A DNA stretch of 64,000 nt from Amoebophrya sp. A120 (Eukaryota > Sar > Dinophyceae > Syndiniales > Amoebophryaceae), in contig CAJINV010000013.1 of assembly GCA_905178155.1 (NCBI GenBank), positions 2,532,352 to 2,596,351 on the forward strand, given 5' to 3'. The notes beneath the pieces are model-generated. The model worked only from the letters and a program-made list of their open reading frames with translations, was not told the DNA's origin and made no database searches. The position numbers and the translations under genes are program-made. Of the stretch, positions 54,989 to 64,000 are shown piece by piece (within the stretch, counting starts at the first letter, position 1; the number at the start of each line of letters is the position of its first letter).

Positions 54989-57900
54989 TCAAATCTGGAT
55001 CTCGTTCAAATTTCCCCAGTCCTTTCCGACACGACACTTGACTTCCAAGGGGATGGGGTAGATGTCCAAGCCCGGGCGCGTCATCGCCTCCACAATTTTC
55101 GGCAGCAGAGTCGGCAACGCGTCCTCGTCGATCGAGAAAAGCAGCTCGTCGTGGATTTGCAGCAAGAGGTGGCACGGACCATGCTGAGGTTGACCAGGCC
55201 TACTACTTCTAAGGTGGTTGTTCCACAATATCCTCCTGTGTGAGGACTCATCATGTCGATGATCTGCTGTAGTTCCTGCTCCACCTTCGTCTTGAAAAGC
55301 ACAAAACTCGCTACTCACAATCCCTTCCTGATACAAGTTCAGCATCGCCTGCATCATGAGATCGGCAGCGGACGCTTGGCACAGCGTGTTCACCGCCTGC
55401 CGTTGCACCTTTCCGACCAGCTGGTTGCGCTCCTGTTTCTGCTTGAAGGACAGGTAGGGACTGGTTGTACCAACCGCCGGATTCACAACAATTTCTCGCT
55501 GTGGCTGCTGGTTGGTTGCGTTTTGCTCGCCGTGGGGAAAACCTTGGAACCGAGAGCCCGTCGTTGCTGTTCCCAACCCGCCGAATTCTCGCTTCACCTT
55601 CTCCAACGTTTTCGTGAAAAAGCGCTTTCGCCCGTACAGAGTGGTGACCGACTCCGTGTCCAGCACGGCCTCTTTGACGTCCGTAATGAACTTCTTCACG
55701 TTTGGGAAATGCTGAAAAAAGGACTCGATCAACCGTTTGGCCTCCGGAAGGTCGATTTGCAAGTCTTGCGAGATCTTCCGCGCGCCCATGCCGTAAATCA
55801 TCCCGTACACGATCTTCTTGCACCCGGATCTTTCTTCCGGACCGATTTCTGCGATGGGCTTCTGCAGCCAGTCCGCGGCGATGGCGCGAAACAAGTCGAT
55901 CTTTTGTGGCGTCGCTGGTGGCAAGGGAGGGGAAGAACTCGCGGGTCCTTGTCCGACAAACTGTGACGCGGAAAATGAAGCAGCTCCTGAAGGTGCGGGG
56001 AGAACGTCTTGCTGCGAAATACAAGCGAAAGCGCCCTTTCTAGCATGGTCATTCTGAACATTTGCATTTGTCCCATGATCTACTACTTCCCAAATAGTTC
56101 TCTTTTGCGACTGCGAGAGCGAGAGTTTATTACTTTGTGACTGGGACGAGATTTTCGAGTTTACCAGAAAGTGTTGCTGCAACTTCGGGTCTCGGGAGTA
56201 GAACGCCAAAAGCCGCACTTCCAACTGGCAGTAGTCGATGGACACTAGAAGCTTCTTCTGCGCCGGAAAAAACCGGAAGCACTCCCGCAAGTTCACGGTG
56301 AGCTTGTTTTTCCTTTCCACGTCGTCGTCTGCGGCCTCATTCGCTCCAGTCTTGTAGCAAAAGACCGGTGCCTGCGACCGCCAGACTTGGTCGGATGGGT
56401 AAGAAAGATAGTGCCGACGAGTTGTGCCGTTGTGGTTCCTTTTGCTCATATTGTGGCTGCTCTTCTGTCCTTGACCTTGATGCGCATCACCACCTGCCGT
56501 GCCAGTCTTGGCTCCACCTTGTCCTGCTGCACCTTGCTGTTGAAGTTGCAGAAAGCTAATATCCGCTTTCGCGACGTCGCAATTTTCTGGGGACGCCGGT
56601 GAGTACTCGTCTAGCGTGTTTCCCCGAAAGTTGCCGAGTTGTACCATGACCCGTTTCAAGGATTTGACGTAGTCTCGTATGCACTGCAAAAATGTCTGGG
56701 TCTGGAAACTTGTGATGCAAGTCACTCAATAACAAATGCACTGTAAAAATGCGCCGCCAAGCATGACAAGTCTTTTCGTGCTTCTGTGCTTCGTATCCCG
56801 CATGAGAAACTGTGTTTTTGCATGACATGCGAGAGAGGCTCGCCACGCAATACAGATTTAAGGGCCGTGCCAGATCAGCATGACAAATCTTGCATTCTTC
56901 CAGACCCAGACATTTTTGCAATTCATATCTCGGTTCGCGTAGCAATTCCAGCCCCGTTCGAGCCAGTACCGACAAACCGCTTTTTTGCTGTCGTTCACGG
57001 TCAAATCTGTTCTTCTGGTGACTGGTGCTGGATGAAGCCCACTCCCTGGTCCTGGTGCGCCTGGCGGAGGACCCTGGAGCAGCCCGGTGTTGTAGTTCAG
57101 GTTTTCGGGAAGAACAGCGTTGGCATTTGTCCTCATCTGGAAAGACGAGTCCAGCAGCTGCCCGGGGAAATCAAACTCATCTTCCTCCTCCTGGTCGTTC
57201 TCCTCTACCACCTCTATTGCGTACCCGTTTCTGTAGCGGCAATTCGGCGGGAGCGCCTGCGCCACCCCGACCAGCACCGGGACGGGCTGGAGGAGTTTTT
57301 TGATCTTTTCCTCGAAGAAACTCGGCCGCGAGACGTCGGCAATCTCGAAGGGATTGTCCACGCAAAGAAGTTGCGGTCCGCCATTGGTGACGACTATTCG
57401 CCCGGTGGAAGTGAAACTAAACTGCGTTTTCACAAGGGAAAATTCATCGGCGGTTGGAGCAGGTCCTGCATGAGGACGAGGCTGCTGATCCACTATATCT
57501 TCACGCTCTTGACCATTTGCAAGCACATCATGTTGCACGACGAGGGCGGGCGCAGCACCAGAGGAAAGCGCTTGCTGATCTTGTAGTTGTCCTTGTGCGG
57601 GAGGTTGTACAGCTGCGGGCGCGATAGGCAGAGTTAGATTCATCTGAACGTGATCATTCGCGCGGCCGACGCCCTCTTCCACCTCGTTCGTCCTTGTCTG
57701 CGCCATTTTTGGCACTACACGTGGACGTGCAAAGAAGTCATCCATGCCAGCTTTCACACAGCACCTCCGTAGCTTCTCGAACTTCATCATAACATGGGCC
57801 AAGTGCCGGTACTCGCTGATGTGATCAATCAATTCAAACTGGGGCTGGTCCGGCCGTATCAACTTGTTCGGCGCAGTATAATTGGTTGACTCTTCTTTCG

Positions 57901-60900
57901 CCGCATTTGTCACACCACCCGCGCCGCTGCCGTTCTCAGCCCCATTGACGTCAGAGTCGCAAGCATCCTCGCTATCGGCGTCGGAGCCACCGTGGTCTTC
58001 ATAATCGGAGTCGTCGTCTTCGTCCGAGGTTGACGCGGAAGATTCTAGCTGCCGCTGGTTCAAAATACCTTGTGCAGCAGCTCCACCTCGGCCGCGCAAT
58101 GATGCTACGGCTCCTGCTTTTGTTGTGCCTTCATCGTGTGGTTCCTTTTGCAGCACCTCATCCTTTGCTTGTACTAGTTCAACATCCACGTCCATTTTGT
58201 TCATCGTGTCGACGGCTCGTCGTGTTCCATCTTTGCCTGCCACGGCCGCCGAGGAGTTCAACACCTTATCCGGCGGTACTATTTCGTCATCTTTCGCCCG
58301 CAACGCCTTCAGCCTCTGCTCCTCTTCCAGCAAGACTGCGCTCATCACTTCCCGGGAGCTCCGGTAGGAAATTTTCCCGTTCTTTTTCCGAAACACAACC
58401 TTGCTCCGCTTGATCACGCTCTGCGCGGGGAGTTTCACCTGCAAATCTTCGAACAGCGCGCGGCCGCAGTCCTCGGAGGAAGCGAGGTTAACTCTTCGGC
58501 CCACCAGCTCCTTTGCGCGCTCCTGGATCGCCGCGGTTTTGTAGACGATTTGAAAATAAGTGTTCCATTTCGGGTCGAAGGGCATACCGGTTTTTTCCAA
58601 AATAGCGAGCGTCGTGTGAAACGGCATCATCTGGTTCTCGAACGCGTGCACCAGGTTGTGCTCGGCCAGTGCCGGGTACAGGTGGTGGAACAGAAGGGTG
58701 AAGGAATGCACAGCCGTGGTGAGCGTTTCGAGAAGGGTCAGGGGTAAGCGATGGTAGTCTGGGATGGTAAAATTCGGGTGATCATCTTCACGTAGTTTAA
58801 CACTCCTCCCTTTGCAGCTGCTCTCCGCGCCGTCAGAGAATCTTGCAGCTCCGCTTCTCAATAATCGCCGTTCGAAATTCTCCACATCCCATGCCGCTTT
58901 TTTTCGGAGGTTATCTAGCTTCGGCTGTTCGTGCTGATCAGCCGTTCCTGTATTACTGTGCGGATGGGCACGCTGTTCGACATCGGCAGGTTCGTGCAGT
59001 TTTTGTGTACTTGGCCGTATTTTCAGCTTCTCGAGCCCGTATTGTAGAGACAGTTCGTGCTGGTTTTTCACCGGCGGATCTTCCGGATCAAGCATGTAGT
59101 GCGCGATTCTGGGTTCGAGAAAGGCGATTTGGTTGACGACTTCGGCTGCAAACCCACAGTCGCGCTGGAGAAAGGTGGAAAACGCCTTCGCGTTCTCGCA
59201 GACTAAAACCTTTTTCGCACCAGCTGAAGTTGGAGGACTTTTAGCTGGGCCGCTGGGTGCTGAGTTCTTTGACACAGACGCTTCTGCTTGCTGCAACAAA
59301 GTTTGTTCGCAAAACCACTCCCGCATGGAGAGATCGTTTCGCAAGTCACATAGAAACCACTGCCCGGGGAAAAACACGACGACTTCAGTGCTGACGCTGC
59401 TTGAATTTGTAGTTGTGTTTGCCATGTTGTCGACCATGTTCATCCCAACTGGGGTTTTTCCCTCCCCCGCCAACTTGGCTTTTGCCTTTTTACCCGTAGG
59501 TCTACTCCCACTCACCAGACCTCCACTGATCGTCTTCTGCACACGCTCCATCGACAGAACGGGGGGTAGACGAGGAGCACCTTTCGCTTCGCGGTGCGCA
59601 GGAACCGAGCCGGGAATGTTTTTCAGCGCAAAATTAGATGCACTGTTCGCAGCGCTGAAGGCGCCACCTTGAAAGCGTGGCTCTTCGTCCTCCCGGTACA
59701 GCAGTGTGCTGTGCAAGTAGTTTCTGTCAAACTCTTCCTCGACGATAAGCTCCGGAGCAGCCACGACTGCGCCGGTCGTGGTCGACGCAGCGAGGGCGAG
59801 CGCAGCAAAGTTATACCCAAAATTGCAAGACGTAGATGATTTGGTCCTCACGTCCTCACTTTTTCCAGCGGTTATTTGTACTATTGCGCTGCCGCTCATG
59901 CTCTCGACGATCCTTGCACATCTTCCATCCGTTGGATCGTAATGAGAAACGATTGCGTCTGGGTTACAGCTGTTGCTCGTCGCGTTCAAAAGATCCTCGT
60001 TCATCCGCACGCCTTGTTTCGGAAAAAAGTGGTACTGCGTGTTCATGAAGCTATTCAGCAAATCCGTGGGAGAGTCCGGCTGCGAAAGAAAGTTCGGAAC
60101 TACTCCTCCTGCTGCCGCTGCGACGAGCAGATTTTGCTGTCCGACTAGAAGAGGAGCTGTTCCTTTTGCTGAACCTGCACCTCCAGCTGCGTTGTTGAAA
60201 TTCCCACTCAACGGATTGTTGCTCACCGAAGAAGATGAAACCAAACCGGCTCCTCGGGCTTGTTGTCGTTGACTCTGCTCGTCGACATGCTGCAACGATT
60301 TTTCCATTTTCGCCTGCATCTCTAGCATCTTCCAATTCTGAAACGTCGGACTGGATTTCACTTTTGCCACGTTGTCCGCATTGTCGTGTAATTTCTGCAG
60401 CACCTCTTCCAACGTTTTGGGCGACGCGCCCAGCGCTTCGAAGTCCTCCTGCGAGAGCGACTGCTTCCCGATGCGCTTCAAACCCTTTGCGAGGTTGAGA
60501 ACCTGCCTCGCGTCCGGCGGGGAGGAAGCACCGGCGGGGATCATGCCCATGTCGATGTTGCTGCTGTTGGGTACCACTATACCAGCAGGGATTTGATGTT
60601 GTAGGTGTTGTGGCGGGTGGAGGGGATGCTGCTGCTGCGGCTGGGGATTCTCGGTTGTATGAACATGATGAAGCGGCTGCAGGAGGGGTGCGGATGGAAG
60701 TAGAATACCAGGATTACGATTCGGATCGTGCTCCTGGAAAAACTGTTGAGGCTGTTCTTGTTGGGGATCGGAGTCGCGGAGGTGAGGTGGGGGATTTTCC
60801 ATATTGTTAATCAACTTGGATGAGCTAGCATTGTTGGCCACGATGTAGGGCCGTTGTGGGTCTACCGCTGCGATGATCCGGTCGCCGCGAGCAGCTGCAG

Positions 60901-62436
60901 TTTCGTTGTCGGAAACGACTCGACGCTTTTTCAGATCGGGGCCAAGTGGTTCGCTTCGGCCTTCATCCTGTTTCTCGTTTTCACTCCCGCTTATCAACAT
61001 CTGCTGCTCCTGATACAAGCTCCGCTGCTGCGGAGCAGGCACCTTTTGAAGTGGCACTTGCATTGCGCCGACTGGGAGAAAAAGCGGCTGCTGTCGCTGC
61101 TGAAAGTTGCCGCTTAACACTTGCCCCCCGTCGTGTCGTATCGGCATCCTCCCTGGCTGGTGCCCTGAAGAAGAAGATGATGAGCCCCCCGCCCCTTGTT
61201 GCGGCGGCACCACGTTAGGAACTCCAGGTGGAGCGCCTACAGGGGCACCGTACGGCCCAGTTGCTGTTGCGTAATTTCTTGAATGAAAATGAAGACCGCC
61301 AGCCCCACCGGCTCCGCTAGGTTGCGGTTGAAACGGAATAAAAGCCGCTCCTTTTGACGGACCAGCGGCTCCCTTCTGCACAGCAGGACCTGCTCTTAAT
61401 GAATTCAAGTACTCCGCACCGCTCTTCCCTTTGTTCCCCTTGTGGAGGTTCATAGAAACCCCGCCTTTCTTTTCACCTTTCTTACCCATGATGTGCCCAC
61501 TTTTCATTATCGTCCCACCTCCTCCCTGCTTCCCTTCCTTGAACCAGTTTTCTTTGAATATCCTGCGACTGACAATCTTCGCCTTCTCTTCCCTCGTTTC
61601 CTTTTTCCGCTGCTCCTTTTGCAATTTTGCAGCTTCCTTGGCCAGCACCTGCAGCTCCTTACAATCTCGCACGGAAAAGTGGATCGCCGTCGTGTGGCTC
61701 GAAGAGGACAACAGATTCTGGCTGTGGTCCAACGCCCGACGAAGCGCTTTCAGCAGCAAATTCGGGTTGTCTAACCTGCAAATCTGTTGCGGCGCATTGA
61801 AGCCGTCGTCCCAGAGCGCCTTGGCCAGCTTGTGCGACAACACCTTATACTGCGATTCCAGATGCTCGTCGGAGCAGATCGCGCGCTTTCTTACCGTAGT
61901 TGACGTTGTGCTTGCTCCTGTATTTCTATTTACCGTCATCCCTCCTTGCTGTTGCTGTTGTTGACCGGGCTCATTATTCTTTTCGGAAACAACCTCATTC
62001 GGTCCGAACAGCCAGAACATGCAGCTCAACTTGGAAAAGTCGATCTCCAGCAAACTCCGCAAATTCGGCGGGGAGTCCGTGCCGAAATGCAGCCTGCTCC
62101 GGAACTCGTCGATGACGGCCGCCAAATGCGGCCAGTTCAGCTCCTCGCAAAATTCCTTCAGTTGCGTGCAGAAAAGCTTGGTTTGGTACACCAAATTCTC
62201 CATTTGCACGACGGTCAATTTTCGGAAAACTTTCGCATATGGATTGCAAAAGTGTCTGGGTCTGGAAGAATGCCAGACCTGTCATGCAGGTTTTTTTTTT
62301 TTTTTTTTCATTGGGCCCCGCTGTTCTTCGCATATAAATTCATCACTAAGCTAGGAGGCCAGTGGACGTTGCCTAACATGTGAAGCAGTTCTACGAATTC
62401 ACCTGCCTGCCTCAGCAGGTCGATCAGGGCCGACAC
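54989..62436 (-). CDS. POLQ-like: Family A DNA polymerase, polymerase theta-type, helicase part not in window
   Basis: Repair polymerase expected to act in end joining of double-strand breaks. Upstream part: FCEELNWPHLAAVIDEF then RSRLHFG (about 62050-62150) matches the region just after the theta helicase domain. A roughly 1000-residue Gln/Ser/Ala-rich linker follows. The polymerase region starts with an inactive-exonuclease-like part (RIAHYMLDPEDPPVKNQHEL; ALAEHNLVHAFENQMMPF). Past an introner (56678-56927) come motif A as SIDYCQLEVRLLAFYS (about 56217-56245), motif B as RSGCKKIVYGMIYGMGARK (about 55780-55835) and motif C as LLQIHDELLFS (about 55135-55168). Catalytic Asp residues and motif B Lys/Tyr are present. 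A GTGAGT...CTCAG intron of 135 bp (55184-55318) also lies in frame. The first visible exon begins after an AG near 62436. The helicase exons must lie beyond it or be absent. Confidence 0.85.
56678..56927. mobile_element. Introner element, TGTCTGGGTCTGG-type, TSD TCTCG (POLQ-like)
   Basis: 250 bp, exact repeats TCTCG at 56673-56677 and 56928-56932. Starts TATGCACTGCAAAAATGTCT, ends with the inverse AGACATTTTTGCAATTCATA. Frame restored (YANRDYVKSL). Contains TGTGATGC and several inverse GCATGACA words. Confidence 0.93.
62238..62326. mobile_element. Truncated introner, one end only, 9-bp direct repeat (POLQ-like)
   Basis: Starts TATGGATTGCAAAAGTGTCT as the other TGTCTGGGTCTGG-type copies, but the opposite end is missing and is replaced by a T run of about 18 (62291-62308) and G+C-rich bases. 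Direct repeats TTCGCATAT at 62232-62240 and 62327-62335. Its 95-bp period is not a multiple of three, yet removal restores frame (NLYAKVFRKL). Confidence 0.75.
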
Positions 62437-63399
62437 CTTTCACACAGTTAAGCAGAGCGCGTGTACACCATCTTTTTTTTTGATTTTTGATTTTCTTACT
62501 ATCGACGCCCGGCCTTGCAGGGCTCTCGCCCTGTTGTCTCTCGGGCTGTATGCTGCTTGTAAATTGGCGCTTAAGTTCTTTGTGTACTTGGCTGCCCTGG
62601 TCCTGCTTTTTAATTTTTTCCATCTATCACCCTGCGTCCTTGCCGTTTGTATACAAGTATACTTTTGGCAGTCAGTACAAACAAATGCAGAGGGTGATAG
62701 GCGGGGCTGGATACACAAAATGCATAGATAGCAGGCACAAGGCAGCTTTTCCTGAACTTATGCGCGATCATCGTGGGCATAGCGGATACTTTACTTTGAA
62801 GGATTTGAGGCTTTTTGAAGGTGAATTCTACAAACTTTTTTACTTTATATCTTATATATACTGGAAATGTAGTTATCGACTTTCTTGTTGATCAGCGCGT
62901 GTTATCAGCATGACACATGCAAACATCTTCAGAATGTTGCCAATTTTAGCGGTGCTTTTTAGCATGACAAATATTTTGTGTGTGTTTTTCTTTTTCTTTT
63001 TCAAGTTTTTCACCCAAAAAGCCTCTTTTTGTCTCCAAAGTAATTTTCTCGTGCTGTTTCTCCACACATTTGCGATCATTTACCGTCGCCTTACCTTTAA
63101 GCAGAGCCTGTTCTGCACGGTGCAGAGCCAGGGAGGAAAACGAAACCTGCCACGTGGCAGTAGAAGACCATCGCTCTGACCCATCTTGAGCTGCCGGAAA
63201 GTTTCTACGTGAAGTCGTGCTTGAAGCAGAAGAAAGCAAATACTTATCAATATTAGCCAATCTATAAAGTATCAGTGTTGCATGGTAGAATGTGATGCTA
63301 AGATGTTTGCATGGTAGAATGTGACGCAGTACAGAAGTAGCTTATCTTGTCGAGAACCAAAAATATATAGATGCCTCTACTCTATCAAGTTAAGCCATG
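62437..63399. other. No supported gene; introner-like words
   Basis: Plus-strand frame 62487-62891 (134 codons) has no recognisable domain. TGACACATGC and GCATGACAAA words at 62910-62970 resemble those inside introners. 63270-63320 contains a 25-bp direct duplication (TTGCATGGTAGAATGTGA). Confidence 0.35.
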
Positions 63400-64000
63400 G
63401 CCAGGGGAAAAATGAGCCGAATGGAGCAACGCAAAACCGGAAACCGAGAACCGGAAGCCGAGAATTGAAAACCGAGAGCCGAGAATTGAAAACCGAGAAC
63501 CGAGAACTGAAAACCCGAAGCCGAGAATTGAAAACCGAGAACCGAGAACCGAGAATTGAAAACCGAGAACCGAGAATTGAAAACCGAGAACTGAAAACCC
63601 GAAACGGAGAATTGAAAACCGAGAACCGAGAGCCGAGAATTGAAAACCGAGAACCGAGAATTGAAAACCGAGAACTGAAAACCCGAAGCCGAGAATTGAA
63701 AACCGAGAACCGAGAGCCGAGAATTGAAAACCGAGAACCGAGAATTGAAAACCGAGAACCGAGAATTGAAAACGAAAACCGAGAGCCGAGAATTGAAAAC
63801 CGGAAGCCGAGAATTGGAAACCGAGAATTGAAAACCGAGAGTCTCGGTTTCTCTTTTCTCGGTTTCTCTTTTGTCGGTGTCTCTTTCCGGTTTTCTCTTT
63901 TCTCGGTTTTTCTTTTCTCGATTTCTCTTTCCTCGGTTTCTTTTTTCCCGGTTCTCTGTTCCCGGCTTTTTCTCCGACCGAGAGCCGGAGGCCGAGAGCC
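63400..64000. repeat. AACCGAGAA/TTGAAA array that inverts
   Basis: 63430-63838 is built of GAACCGAGAATTGAAAACC-type units on the plus strand. At about 63838 the strand sense flips: 63839-63960 is built of TCTCGGTTTCTCTTTT-type units. The final bases (CCGAGAGCCGGAGGCCGAG) return to the first sense. The array runs off the window end. Confidence 0.9.

Overview
This window looks like nuclear DNA of a protist, most probably a parasitic alveolate of the Syndiniales/Amoebophrya type. That placement is an inference. It rests on four things seen here: every gene I can support lies on the minus strand, in a compact head-to-tail row often separated by only 50-120 bp; proteins carry long Ser/Thr/Gly/Asn-rich stretches; ordinary GT-AG introns sit beside another class of intron; and that other class consists of short inverted-repeat elements inserted into exons. 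From memory, published Amoebophrya genomes report introner elements and non-canonical splice sites. There are no operons, bacterial signals or CRISPR arrays.

Layout. 1-3579: A+T-rich flanks around G+C-rich tandem arrays. 3580-6813: an alpha/beta hydrolase and a small membrane protein. 6814-9831: two large tandem arrays. 9832-17461: a giant low-complexity coiled-coil protein whose coding sequence carries a 1.26-kb insertion. 18547-25219: a single-pass membrane protein and an FtsJ-type methyltransferase. 25994-31327: a mitochondrial intermediate peptidase-like M3 metalloprotease and a J-domain protein. 31446-36423: a coiled-coil protein, an RRM protein and a five-exon protein of unknown function. 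37439-39680: a charged-tail protein with a 1.6-kb insertion. 41982-46656: a secretory-pathway FkbM-family methyltransferase. 47573-48100: a fold-back element holding a protein-like fragment. 48241-54279: three low-complexity proteins. 54989-62436: a DNA polymerase theta-type polymerase. 63400-64000: an array that flips orientation.

The main discovery is the set of at least sixteen intron-like elements, mostly 150-430 bp. Most begin TATSC/TATAC and end GSATA/GATA, have inverted termini and are flanked by 5-bp direct repeats of the exon. Removing the element plus one repeat copy restores the reading frame in every case I worked through. Where checked, no GT-AG pair fits inside the ambiguity allowed by the repeat. 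They look like DNA-transposon-derived introns removed by a non-canonical route, with several terminal families (TGTCTGGGTCTGG, AGTATCGTA, GAGTAAAAACGTACCC, CCTAGGGGGTAGGA and ATCCCCCCT types).

Two much larger insertions (11365-12627 and about 37538-39153) also interrupt coding sequence but are flanked by about 32-45 bp near-identical copies of host coding sequence. Exon boundaries given as exact come from frame restoration or from visible GT/AG sites; others are marked uncertain.
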